From assembly GCF_001580545.1 (NCBI RefSeq), contig NZ_LRBG01000038.1, forward strand, positions 620,001 to 684,000: 64,000 nt of DNA, written 5' to 3'. The notes under the pieces were generated by a model. The model was given only the letters and a program-made list of their open reading frames with translations. It did no database searches and was not told where the DNA came from. Of the stretch, positions 36,475 through 45,543 are shown piece by piece. Origin of the DNA: Paraburkholderia monticola (GTDB lineage: Bacteria > Pseudomonadota > Gammaproteobacteria > Burkholderiales > Burkholderiaceae). The position numbers and the translations under genes are program-made. The first letter of the stretch is position 1, and every line of letters starts with the position of its first letter.

Positions 36475-36550
36475 ATGGAATAGTCACGCATTCACAATTC
36501 CTGTTTTAGGAATAGTCAAGCGCGGGTCGAAATGGAATACTCAAGCATTC
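36475..36550. promoter_or_regulatory. Repeated operator-like motifs between the SDR and LysR genes
   Basis: ATGGAATAGTCACGCATTC (36475-36493) recurs as ATGGAATACTCAAGCATTC (36532-36550; 17 of 19 bases agree), and a shorter GGAATAGTCAAGC lies at 36509-36521. The three GGAATA starts are 32 and 25 bases apart. Repeated sites in the divergent gap, the last touching the LysR start at 36554, suggest LysR binding and autoregulation. Confidence 0.55.
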
Positions 36551-36553
36551 GTC

Positions 36554-37474
36554 ATGCTCGATGCGGGAATAATCGTGCTCAACCGACTCGACCTCCTGAA
36601 GATCTTCCTCGCCGCGGCGTCGAGTGCGAGCTTTCGCGAAGCCGCCACGCGACTCGGTGTTTCGCCCCAAGTGGTCACGCGCGCGGTTCGCGAGCTGGAA
36701 GAGCAACTGAAAGAGACCCTGTTTCATCGCAACACGCGGCGCGTGCTGATCACGACCTTCGGCCAGTCGCTGGTTGTCAACGCGCAGGCGGCATTGGCCG
36801 AGGTCGACGCCCTGTTCGGGCTGGCATCCACGCGCGACGACGCAACGGGCGTCGTGCGCATTACCGCGCCGTCGGGGCTTGGTCGCCACTATGTACAGCC
36901 GATCCTGCTGGAATTGATGGCGCGTCACCCCGGTCTCATTCCCGATCTCAGACTGGCGGATGCGCCCTCGGCGGTGGTGGACGAGCAGATCGACATCGGC
37001 GTGCGGGTGGGGGCCATTGGCGACAACCGGTTCGTCGCGCGCGCGATCGGTCCACTACCCATCTGGACAGTCGCTTCACCGGCATTGATCGAAAGGGTGG
37101 GAGAGCCGCGCAATCTGAAGGAGCTCGAAGCTCGGCCTGTGACCTGCCTGATCGATCCCGCGAGCGGTCGTCCGTGGCCATGGGTGTTTCGCGGAGAGCG
37201 TCACTTTCAGCCCGCGTCGCCGGCGTTCGTGACCAATGACACATCGGTGGAAATCGAGGCCGCGTGCGCGGGCGTTGGATTCAGCCAGTCCACGGAATAT
37301 CTGATCCGCGCTTACGTTCAGCGCGGCCAACTCGTGCGGGTCTTACCTCGACTCGATCCCGAGCCGTGGAAACTCTACGTTTACCGTCCGCAACGCGGAC
37401 CGGTAGCGAGGCGAGTTCGCGTCGTCTTCGACGAGCTGGTTGCAAAACTCCCCATGGCAACACTGCGGACATAG
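36554..37474 (+). CDS. LysR-family transcriptional regulator
   Basis: The 306-residue protein has an N-terminal winged HTH (LLKIFLAAASSASFREAATRLGVSPQVVTRAVRELEEQLKETLFHRNTRRVLIT) and a substrate-binding-like effector domain of the CrgA/AphB-type subgroup. The ATG at 36554 is supported by the HTH position; the frame is open further upstream but there it runs through the operator repeats. It is divergent from the SDR gene and converges on a DASS permease gene. Confidence 0.85.
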   Translation: MLDAGIIVLNRLDLLKIFLAAASSASFREAATRLGVSPQVVTRAVRELEEQLKETLFHRNTRRVLITTFGQSLVVNAQAALAEVDALFGLASTRDDATGVVRITAPSGLGRHYVQPILLELMARHPGLIPDLRLADAPSAVVDEQIDIGVRVGAIGDNRFVARAIGPLPIWTVASPALIERVGEPRNLKELEARPVTCLIDPASGRPWPWVFRGERHFQPASPAFVTNDTSVEIEAACAGVGFSQSTEYLIRAYVQRGQLVRVLPRLDPEPWKLYVYRPQRGPVARRVRVVFDELVAKLPMATLRT

Positions 37475-37497
37475 TCGGCGCGCCGGCGCCGAGTCGC

Positions 37498-38976
37498 TCA
37501 CACATGCCCCAGCACCTTCCACCAGAGCGGCGCGACGACCAGCCAGACGAGCATGTAAAAGAGGCTCATCAAAAAGCCCGCCTTCCACCATTCGCCCTGG
37601 GTCACGTAGCCGGCGCCGAACATGACCGGCCCCGAGCCGATGCCGTATTGCGTGAGGCAGCCGTTGATATTGCTCAGAATCCCGAGGGCGACCGCGGCGA
37701 CGAAGGGCGGTACGCCGGAGGCGACCATCAGCGCCATCGAGAGCGGAAACAGCGCGCTGATATGCGCGGTGGCGCTGGCGAAAAAGTAGTGGATATAAAC
37801 GTAGACCACCGCCACCAGCATATAGACCGCCAGCATCGGAAAGCCCACGAGGTGCTGGCCGAATTCCTTGCCGAACCAGGTCACCATGCCGTATTCGTTG
37901 AGCTTGGAGGCCAGCATGATCAGCAGGCCGATCCAGATCATGGTGTCCCACGCGGATTTCTCGTTCAGTGCGTCCTGCCAGGTCAGCACGCCGCTGATGA
38001 ACAGCAACGACACGCCGATCGCGGCCGCGAGCGTGGCACCCACGCCGAGATCGTCGCCGAACACCCAGAGCACCAGCAAGCCGATGAAAATGCCCGCCAT
38101 GATGATTTCTTTTGCCGAGATGGGGCCCATGGTGTTGAGCTCTCTCTGCGCGAGGTCGGTGGCATCGGGGGTTCGTTTGACTTGCGGCGGGACGATCCAC
38201 AACATCGCGATCGGAATGACGGCGAGACACAGCAGACCGGGAACGGACGCCGCCAGCGCCCATTCGAGCCAGCTGATCGAGACGCCCTGGTCCGCGGCCA
38301 GCCTGACCGCAAGCGGATTGCCCGCCATCGCCGTGATGAACATGCCCGCCGTGATGATGTTCGCGTGAAAAGCACAGAGAATCAGGTAGCGTCCCACCTT
38401 CTTGCGCGATTCCGGGTCGTCGGCATGACTGCCCAGCACTTCGGAAATCGCTCGCGTGATCGGCAGCATTACGCCGCCCGCGCGCGCGGTGATGCTCGGC
38501 ATGGCGGGGGAGATCACGAGTTCGGTCAGCACGAGACCGTAGCCGAGTCCCGTGGTTCGCTTGCCCAGCAAGCGCATGAACAGCAGCGCGATGCGACGGC
38601 CCAGGCCGGTCTTGATCACGCCGCGCGAAATGAAGAACGCCAGCATCACGAGCCATACCAGGTCGGTGCCGGTGGATTTCGTGACGTCGGCAAAGGAGAT
38701 CACGCCGACGAGCACGCCCACGGTCGAGCCGATGAGGGCAACCGCCGACATCGGCAGCGGGGCGGTCATGATCCCGGCGATCGTGGCGACGAACACGGCG
38801 AACACATGCCACGCCTTCATCTGAAGGCCGGCGGGCGCGGGCACGAACCACAGCGCGACGCCGATGGCGACCGGTACGAGATATTTCCAGAGGCTGGCCG
38901 GCAGCCCGACCGAGGGCTTGGGCGTGGTCGGTGGGGAACTGGTGGGCGGTGAAGCCTTGGCAGGTGTGGGCGCCAT
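37498..38976 (-). CDS. DASS-family dicarboxylate/anion permease
   Basis: The 492-residue membrane protein belongs to the CitT/2-oxoglutarate-malate translocator branch of DASS. It has about 12-14 TM segments, SPAMPSITARAGGVMLPITRAI (the SNT-like ligand loop) and the second-half counterpart FFASATAHISALFPLSMALM with NGCLTQYGIGSGPVMFGAGY. It probably moves di- or tricarboxylates across the inner membrane. It lies 55 bases downstream of an LDH-family gene on the same strand, suggesting a joint uptake and oxidation unit for a hydroxy-acid. A paralog lies at 62493-63935. Confidence 0.85.
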   Translation of the reverse strand: MAPTPAKASPPTSSPPTTPKPSVGLPASLWKYLVPVAIGVALWFVPAPAGLQMKAWHVFAVFVATIAGIMTAPLPMSAVALIGSTVGVLVGVISFADVTKSTGTDLVWLVMLAFFISRGVIKTGLGRRIALLFMRLLGKRTTGLGYGLVLTELVISPAMPSITARAGGVMLPITRAISEVLGSHADDPESRKKVGRYLILCAFHANIITAGMFITAMAGNPLAVRLAADQGVSISWLEWALAASVPGLLCLAVIPIAMLWIVPPQVKRTPDATDLAQRELNTMGPISAKEIIMAGIFIGLLVLWVFGDDLGVGATLAAAIGVSLLFISGVLTWQDALNEKSAWDTMIWIGLLIMLASKLNEYGMVTWFGKEFGQHLVGFPMLAVYMLVAVVYVYIHYFFASATAHISALFPLSMALMVASGVPPFVAAVALGILSNINGCLTQYGIGSGPVMFGAGYVTQGEWWKAGFLMSLFYMLVWLVVAPLWWKVLGHV

Positions 38977-39031
38977 GAGGGACCTCCTCGTGCCGGCGTT
39001 GCAGGGTAGTTTGGGCGTGCGCGGGAAAGCG

Positions 39032-39979
39032 TCACCGTCCGGGAAGCACGCTTTGCGTCGTCTCCTTGACGGTGCGCGCGCTGCTTCGCAGTGCTTCGCG
39101 CTCGCCAGGGTCCAGTTCAGGATAGGCGATCAGGCGCGCGCCCGCGCCATTGACGACCATCGGCAGCGACACGCACACGTCCGGCACGCCTTCCACTTCG
39201 CCGTGGACGATGCCGACGGTGAGGATCAGATCGGTGTCGTGGACGATGGCCTCGCAGATTCTTCCTATCGCGCTGGCGATGCCGTAATGGGTGGCGCCTT
39301 TGCCTTCCTTGATCAGCTTCGCCGCCTCGTGTACCGAGCGCAGGATCAGATCCCTGCTGGCAGGGCCCAGCTCCTTGCCGTTCCTCGTCAGGAAGGTTTC
39401 GAGCGGCATGCCGCAGACCGTCGCGCCAGACCACTGGATCAAGGCCGATTCGCCGTGCTCGCCGAGCACATAGGCGTGAATCGCGGACGCCACCACGCCG
39501 AGCCGCTCGGATAGCAGCGAGCGCAGCCGGCCGGTGTCGAGCGAGGTGCCGGTGCTGATCACGCGCTCGCGCGCGCCACGCAGATGGTCGTAGACGGAGC
39601 CGGTCAGCACGTCACAGGGATTGGTCGCGATCAGATAGATCGCTTCGGGCGCGAGCGGCGCGATGCGCCCGACAATGCCGACAGCGATGTCCGTATTGGT
39701 CTTCGCAAGGTGCAGGCGAGTCTCGCCGGGTTTGACACCGGCCCCAGCCGTGATCACGACGATGTCGGCGTCGCGCGCGTCTTCGAAATCGCCCGCCTTG
39801 AAACGGCTGTGCCCCCAGAATGCCGCGGCATGGGCCAGATCCAGAACCTGTCCTTCGGCGCGCACCCGCGCGACGTCGATGATGACGACCTTCGCGCTCG
39901 GAATGGCCTGCGCCACGAATAGCGCCGCCGATCCCCCAACCAGTCCCGCCCCGACGATAACGATCTTGACCTGCCGCAT
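39032..39979 (-). CDS. LDH/MDH-family 2-hydroxyacid dehydrogenase
   Basis: The 315-residue NAD-dependent enzyme starts KIVIVGAGLVGGSAALFV, has NPCDVLT, catalytic His in GEHGE and the substrate-binding Arg in LDTGRLR. The specificity loop reads AGAGVKPGETR where lactate dehydrogenases have AGANQKPGETR: the residue equivalent to Gln102 is Val and the preceding Asn is Gly, while Arg109 is kept. By family knowledge this position selects between pyruvate (Gln) and oxaloacetate (Arg). Val suggests another 2-keto acid. Its transcript partner is the dicarboxylate permease downstream. Confidence 0.82.
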   Translation of the reverse strand: MRQVKIVIVGAGLVGGSAALFVAQAIPSAKVVIIDVARVRAEGQVLDLAHAAAFWGHSRFKAGDFEDARDADIVVITAGAGVKPGETRLHLAKTNTDIAVGIVGRIAPLAPEAIYLIATNPCDVLTGSVYDHLRGARERVISTGTSLDTGRLRSLLSERLGVVASAIHAYVLGEHGESALIQWSGATVCGMPLETFLTRNGKELGPASRDLILRSVHEAAKLIKEGKGATHYGIASAIGRICEAIVHDTDLILTVGIVHGEVEGVPDVCVSLPMVVNGAGARLIAYPELDPGEREALRSSARTVKETTQSVLPGR

Positions 39980-40081
39980 CGCAAACCCCGGTCAGTTCGG
40001 ACTTCAGCCCTCGGCGTCATGGTCGCACGCGCGCATTTCGCAACAATCGGACCTTGGTCTTACACGGCCGCGGCGCGTTTT

Positions 40082-40465
40082 TTACGTCATCGGCTCGACC
40101 CACTGACGCCGCCAATCCGGTGCCTCGAACGGGTCCGCAAAATACTGAGTCTCGTGGACGACCTTGCCGTCGCGGAACTCCATCACGCTGATCGTGTAAG
40201 CGATGCGCCCCTGATAGCTGATGGTGTACTCGGTGATCCACAGATTGCCATTGCCTTGAATCCGCCTGATATCGAAGCCGGATGGCTTGCCGGGATGATG
40301 ACCGCGCAATGCCTGCAAATTGGCTCGGCCGTGGATTCGCTCTCCGGATTGGGGGTAGTCGCAGATCGCATCGTCAGCGTAGATAGCGTGCTCGGCGTCG
40401 AGATCGCCGGCCGCCGACGCCCGCCAGTGTGCGTCCAGGGCTTCTCGTAAGGCTGCTTCGTTCAT
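40082..40465 (-). CDS. SnoaL-like (NTF2-fold) protein
   Basis: The 127-residue protein (MNEAALREALDAHWRASAAGDLDAEHAIYADDAICDYPQSG...) has the cone-shaped NTF2/SnoaL pattern with an early acidic DDA and FRDGKVVHETQYFADPFEAP near the end. Members are small enzymes or ligand binders; the function of this one is unknown. The ATG at 40465 fits the fold; frames further upstream are not supported. Monocistronic. Confidence 0.8.
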   Translation of the reverse strand: MNEAALREALDAHWRASAAGDLDAEHAIYADDAICDYPQSGERIHGRANLQALRGHHPGKPSGFDIRRIQGNGNLWITEYTISYQGRIAYTISVMEFRDGKVVHETQYFADPFEAPDWRRQWVEPMT

Positions 40466-40691
40466 GGCGTGCCTCCAGGTCCGGGGGTTTCGGTCGACCC
40501 GTCGCGCGGTCGTCGCGATCACATTGTCGCCTCGAGCGACACCGTTTGCGACACAAAGATACCGGGTTCGATACTTGCTACATGTTCTGCCCCAAGCGTG
40601 TAAAAATGGCCGCCGGTGACACGAGCGCACACACTCGACTCGGTCCCGAAAGCCGGGAAGCGACCCTTGAAACGTGGACGGGAGGGCCGGG

Positions 40692-43600
40692 ATGGACCTG
40701 AATGTGGAAAGCGAGAACAACGACAGCTCGATGACACGGCTAGTCAGTGAGTTTGACTGGTCTTCTACCGATTTAGGCTCTCCGTCGAACTGGTCAGCCA
40801 GCCTGAGCATGATCGTACGCTTCGTGCTCGCGAACCGGATTCCCATGCTTCTTTGGTGGGGACCGGATTACATCCAGATTTACAACGATGCTTACGCGCC
40901 CATTCTCGGCGTCAAGCATCCGCGCCAGGCGCTCGGGCAACCGTTCAGGGAATGCTGGAACGAAGTGTTCGACGTGCTGGGGCCGCTGGTCGACGTGCCG
41001 TTCAACGGCGGCGAGGCCACCTACATCGACGACATCGAGCTGGTGGTCCATCGTCATGGCTTCGACGAGGAAAGTCATTTCACGATCGCGTACAGCCCGG
41101 TACCTGACGATAGCGCGCCGCGCGGCATCGGCGGTGTCCTCGCGACCGTCCTGGAGATCACGGAAAAGGTGTTCAGCGAGCGCCGGCTCAAGATTCTGAG
41201 CGATCTCGGCTCGCATGCGACCGAGGCCAAAACAGCCGTCGAAGCATGCCGGCGCGCCGCGGACATTCTCGCGGCACACGCGAAGGACATTCCGTACGCA
41301 CTGTTCTACCTGTGCGACGAGGCGGCAGGCGTGATGCGCGTCGCTGGATCGAGCGGATTGGATGGGCAGGCCGAGCCTCCCGCGGAAATCAGTATCGCGT
41401 CACCGCCGGATGGATTCGGCGCACTGCTGGCCGAGGCCATGCACACCGGCAGGATCGCGTTGCACGACGGCTTGAAGGGCATGTCGCGCTGGATCTCGCC
41501 GAGCGCCGCGCATAGCTCCGCGGATCGGCTGGCCATCGTGCCGATGAGGTCGAACCTGGTCAATCGCTGCGCGGGTGTCCTCGTGGTCGGCATCAGCGCT
41601 TACATCCGCCCCGATGCGGCGTACGTCAGCTTCCTCGAACTCGTCGCGAGCCAGGTTGCCTCCGCGGTGACGAGCGCCCACGCGTACGAGGAGGAGCGCA
41701 GGCGGGCGGAGGCATTGGCCCAGATCGACCGGGCGAAGACGGCTTTCTTCTCCAATGTCAGCCATGAATTTCGTACGCCCTTGACGCTGATGCTGGGCCC
41801 ATTAGCCGATGCGCTCGCCTCGGTGGGGGTGCCCGCGCCGGTGCTGACGCAGCTCGACGTTGCCCAGCGCAATGCGCAGCGTCTGCTGAAGCTCGTCAAC
41901 TCGCTGCTCGATTTCGCCCGCATCGAGGCGGGTCGCGCCGAAGCGTCCTACGCACCGGTCGATCTGGCCGCGCTCACGCGAGATCTCGCGAGTTCGTTCC
42001 GTTCCGCGCTGGAGCGCGCCGGCCTTTCTTTCGAGGTCGACTGCGACCCGCTCGACGGGCCGGTCTACGTCGATCGCACGCTCTGGGAAAAGATCGTCCT
42101 GAATCTGATCTCCAACGCGTTCAAGTTCACCTTCGACGGCGGGGTGCGCGTGACCCTCAGGCAAGACGACGACCATGCCGTTCTCGAAGTCAGCGACACC
42201 GGCGTGGGGGTGCCGCCCCAGGAGTTGCCGAAGCTGTTCGACCGATTCCACCGCGTCGAGGGAGCGCGCTCGCGAACGGAAGAGGGCTCGGGCATCGGCC
42301 TCGCGCTCGTGCAGGAGAGCGTGCGGCTTCATGGCGGAACGATCGAGGTCGAAAGCAAACTGGGCGTCGGCAGCACCTTCCGCGTTTCGATTCCTTTCGG
42401 CACCGCGCACATTCCGGCGCAGCATCTGCGGGCATCGAACGGGACGCCGCCGGCCATGAGCGCAACGCAAGCTTACGTCGACGAAGCGTTGCGCTGGCTG
42501 CCTGACGAGGAGGAGTGGCAGGGCACACCGGCACGTGCCGATACGCCGCCGGTTCAGGTGCCCGGTATCAACGGCCGGTTCGCCCGCACCTACGGCTCGC
42601 GCATCCTGCTCGCGGACGACAACGCCGACATGCGTTCGTATCTGCGCAATCTGCTGGAGCCGTACTACGTCGTGGATCTGGTCCGCGACGGTCAGGATGC
42701 GCTGTCGCGGGCCGCCGAAGTCCGGCCGGACCTGGTGCTGACGGATGTCATGATGCCGCGGCTCGACGGCTTCGAACTGATCGCGCGGCTGCGTGAGGAC
42801 GCCGGCTTGCGCGATGTTCCCGTGATCCTGATCTCCGCGCGTGCCGGAGACGAGTCGCGCATCGAGGGACTCGCGGCCGGCGCGGACGACTACATCGTCA
42901 AGCCGTTCATTGCACGCGAACTGCTGACCCGCGTCGGCTCGCTGCTCGAGCTCGTGCATTTGCGGCGCGAAGGCGAGGCGCGCTTTCGCGCCTATGTGCA
43001 GGCAACGAACGACGCGGTCTATCGCATGAGCCCGGACTGGCGCGAGATGCGCCAGCTCCAGGGGCGTAACTTCATTCCGGACGAAGCGGGTCCGAACCAG
43101 ACGTGGCTGGACAAATATGTCCGTCCCGAAGACCAGCCGCGCGTGCTGGCGGCGATCGAACACGCGGTCCGTACCCGCACTCCATTCGAACTCGAGCACC
43201 CGGTGATCCGCGTCGATGGCACGCTCGGATGGACGTCTTCGCGGGCGGTCCCGTTGTTCGACGAGCACGAGAACATCGTCGAATGGTTTGGCGCGGCGAC
43301 GGACATCACCGAGCGGCGCGAGTCGCAAGAAGCGTTGCAACGCCAGAGGCTCGCGCTCGTCGAAGCGGATCGGCAGAAGAACGAATTCCTCGCGATGCTC
43401 GCGCACGAGTTGCGCAATCCGCTCGCGCCGCTGCGCAGCGCCGCCGAGTTGCTGCAGCGCCTGCTCGCGGAGCCGACGAAGGCGCGGCGGGCCGTGGACA
43501 TCGTCGAGCGTCAGGTCACCCTGCTCACCCGGCTCGTCGACGATCTGCTCGATATCTCCCGCATCACGCAGGGCAAAATCGAACTGCGACGCGCGCCGCA

Positions 43601-44450
43601 GCGGCTCGACCATCTGATCAGCAACTCGCTCGAGACCGCGGAAATCCTGCTGCGCGAAAAGGGCCACTCGATCGTGATCCACCCCGGCCCCGGCACGTTG
43701 ACGGTGATGGGCGATCCGCAGCGTCTCGTGCAATGCTTTGGCAACGTGCTCGCCAATGCCGCGAAGTACACGCCGCCAGGGGGCGAGATCCGCGTCAGAA
43801 CGCGCCGCGAAGGCAACGAGGCAGTCGTGACGATCAGCGACAACGGCAGCGGCATCTCGGCCGAGATGTTGCCCAGGGTGTTCGATCTGTTTGCGCAGGG
43901 CGAGCGTCTGCTCGACCGCTCACAAGGCGGCCTCGGGATCGGCCTCGCGGTCGTCAAGCGTCTGGTCGAGATGCACGGCGGTTCGGTCGCGGTTCATAGC
44001 GATGGCGCCGATCAGGGCGCTTCCTTTGAAATCAGGCTGCCGCTGGCGGATCGCGACACGACGCTCGGCGCGCCCGAAAAGCCCATTCCGGTGGCCGCGC
44101 GTCGGATTCTCGTCGTCGATGACAATCGCGATGCCGCCGATGTGTTGTCGACGCTCCTGCAAGACGACGGCCACGAGGTCGAGACCGCCTATTCGAGCCG
44201 GGACGCGCTTGCGTTGCTGCAACGCTTTGAACCGGACGTCGTTCTGCTCGATATCGGTCTGCCGGAAATCGACGGATTCGAACTGGCGCGACGCATCCGC
44301 GAAAAGGCGGCCCTGCAGCATGTGCGTCTGATCGCGCTGACAGGCTACGGTCAGGAAGAGATCAAGGCACGCGCCAGTTCAGTCGGGTTTGCCGCGCACC
44401 TTCTGAAGCCGGTGGAATTCTCGCGCCTGCAGAAATTGCTGGCCGAGTAA
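40692..44450 (+). CDS. Double hybrid histidine kinase (PAS-GAF-HK-REC-PAS-HK-REC)
   Basis: The 1,252-residue soluble sensor has, in order: a PAS-like domain (about 20-165), a GAF domain (about 170-335), a first kinase core with H358 in SNVSHEFRTPLT and a GSGIGLAL ATP lid, a receiver with D685 in LTDVMMPRLDGFEL, a second PAS (about 760-880), a second kinase core with H905 in LAHELRNPL and GGLGIGLAVVKRL, and a second receiver with D1187 in LLDIGLPEIDGFEL. All phospho-acceptors are present. No TM segment is visible, so it senses a cytoplasmic signal. GGAGGG precedes the ATG at 40692. No DNA-binding response regulator is adjacent. Confidence 0.92.
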   Translation: MDLNVESENNDSSMTRLVSEFDWSSTDLGSPSNWSASLSMIVRFVLANRIPMLLWWGPDYIQIYNDAYAPILGVKHPRQALGQPFRECWNEVFDVLGPLVDVPFNGGEATYIDDIELVVHRHGFDEESHFTIAYSPVPDDSAPRGIGGVLATVLEITEKVFSERRLKILSDLGSHATEAKTAVEACRRAADILAAHAKDIPYALFYLCDEAAGVMRVAGSSGLDGQAEPPAEISIASPPDGFGALLAEAMHTGRIALHDGLKGMSRWISPSAAHSSADRLAIVPMRSNLVNRCAGVLVVGISAYIRPDAAYVSFLELVASQVASAVTSAHAYEEERRRAEALAQIDRAKTAFFSNVSHEFRTPLTLMLGPLADALASVGVPAPVLTQLDVAQRNAQRLLKLVNSLLDFARIEAGRAEASYAPVDLAALTRDLASSFRSALERAGLSFEVDCDPLDGPVYVDRTLWEKIVLNLISNAFKFTFDGGVRVTLRQDDDHAVLEVSDTGVGVPPQELPKLFDRFHRVEGARSRTEEGSGIGLALVQESVRLHGGTIEVESKLGVGSTFRVSIPFGTAHIPAQHLRASNGTPPAMSATQAYVDEALRWLPDEEEWQGTPARADTPPVQVPGINGRFARTYGSRILLADDNADMRSYLRNLLEPYYVVDLVRDGQDALSRAAEVRPDLVLTDVMMPRLDGFELIARLREDAGLRDVPVILISARAGDESRIEGLAAGADDYIVKPFIARELLTRVGSLLELVHLRREGEARFRAYVQATNDAVYRMSPDWREMRQLQGRNFIPDEAGPNQTWLDKYVRPEDQPRVLAAIEHAVRTRTPFELEHPVIRVDGTLGWTSSRAVPLFDEHENIVEWFGAATDITERRESQEALQRQRLALVEADRQKNEFLAMLAHELRNPLAPLRSAAELLQRLLAEPTKARRAVDIVERQVTLLTRLVDDLLDISRITQGKIELRRAPQRLDHLISNSLETAEILLREKGHSIVIHPGPGTLTVMGDPQRLVQCFGNVLANAAKYTPPGGEIRVRTRREGNEAVVTISDNGSGISAEMLPRVFDLFAQGERLLDRSQGGLGIGLAVVKRLVEMHGGSVAVHSDGADQGASFEIRLPLADRDTTLGAPEKPIPVAARRILVVDDNRDAADVLSTLLQDDGHEVETAYSSRDALALLQRFEPDVVLLDIGLPEIDGFELARRIREKAALQHVRLIALTGYGQEEIKARASSVGFAAHLLKPVEFSRLQKLLAE

Positions 44451-44455
44451 GTCGG

Positions 44456-45463
44456 TCATGCGGAGCGCGGGCCCGCGCGTGAAGGTTGAGACGACCGCTT
44501 GCCGTCTGCTTCTTTGCGGCGTCGCTGAAGAGAAGGCGAGCGTTCGGTGAGTGCCGGCGACATCTCGTCTTCCGCACGCCGCGCGAGCGCGAACTGCTGC
44601 CTGAATTCGACCGGTGTCATGTCCTTGGCGGCTTTGAACTGGCGATTGAAATTCGCCACGTTCGGAAATCCGGAGCGCGTCGCAATGACGGAAATCGGCG
44701 CGTGCGTATCCGTCAACATCCGACACGCGTGACCGATTCGCACACGCGTCACGTAATGCCCGACGCTTTCGCCGAGATGCTGCGTGAAATGCCGCGTCAA
44801 CGAGCGCTCGGACAACCCCGACGCCTTGGCCAGCGCGGAAAGCCGAAGCGGATGCGCGAACTGTGTCTCGATCAACGCGAGCACGCGATTGATCCGGTCG
44901 GGTTCGTGGCCAGTCGGCGCACCGGCCCGCGCAGCGAATGCGCTGGGGGAGGCGAGCGGCGTGGCGGGCAGTTCCGACAGCAGGTCCAGCACGTCGAGCG
45001 CGGCCTGCAAGCGTTCGCGCGGCTTGTCGGACAGCAGGCGGTCGAGGTGTTCGCGCATGCGGCTGCCGGCACCGTGTTCGAACGCGAGGCCGCAGGCCGC
45101 TCGGCGCAACAGGTCGCATAGGCCGTTGTATTCGGGGCAGACGTCGGCGAGCCGCCGCAGCCACGCGCCGTCGAACCATACGACGATCGCGACTTGCGGA
45201 TGCGCCGCGTCGATCGACCGGTTCGAGGCCCACGTGTGCGGCAGATGCGGAGGAACCAGCACCAGATCGTCCGCGCCGTAACTCGCGACGCAGTCTCCGA
45301 TGTACCGCTTGCCCTGACTGTTCATCGTCAGCGTCAGCTCGTACTCGGGATGGTGGTGCCACTCGAAAGGGATGCGCGCCAGCCGGCGGTGGTAAACCCT
45401 GACCGAACAGTCCCGGCCAAAATCCACATGTTCGAAAGCGGCTTTCATGTCCTGAATCGTCAA
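44456..45463 (-). CDS. AraC-family transcriptional regulator
   Basis: The 335-residue protein has an N-terminal cupin-like sensing domain (IPFEWHHHPEYELTLTMNSQG...LVLVPPHLPHTW) and a C-terminal AraC domain (LSALAKASGLSERSLTRHFTQHLGESVGHYVTRVRIGHACRMLTDT and FPNVANFNRQFKAAKDMTPVEFR). The HHHPEYEL pattern is typical of metal- or ligand-binding cupins. It is divergent from the DUF1479 gene, its likely target. Its last ~45 residues are a basic tail. It converges on the kinase gene, 5 bases apart. Confidence 0.88.
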   Translation of the reverse strand: MTIQDMKAAFEHVDFGRDCSVRVYHRRLARIPFEWHHHPEYELTLTMNSQGKRYIGDCVASYGADDLVLVPPHLPHTWASNRSIDAAHPQVAIVVWFDGAWLRRLADVCPEYNGLCDLLRRAACGLAFEHGAGSRMREHLDRLLSDKPRERLQAALDVLDLLSELPATPLASPSAFAARAGAPTGHEPDRINRVLALIETQFAHPLRLSALAKASGLSERSLTRHFTQHLGESVGHYVTRVRIGHACRMLTDTHAPISVIATRSGFPNVANFNRQFKAAKDMTPVEFRQQFALARRAEDEMSPALTERSPSLQRRRKEADGKRSSQPSRAGPRSA

Positions 45464-45543
45464 ATCTTTGACCGGATAGTATCACTCAGGGAAGGTTCGT
45501 TCACGTACGCTGCATGCATCGGAAAACCCATGGAGACGATGCA

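Noticed and set aside
37479..37495. GC-rich palindromic stretch between the LysR gene and the DASS permease as a terminator
   Set aside because: It can fold but has no T tract and the gap is only about 23 bases; too weak to list.
41802..43733. Minus-strand frame of 643 codons inside the hybrid kinase
   Set aside because: Antisense shadow; every kinase and receiver motif is on the plus strand.
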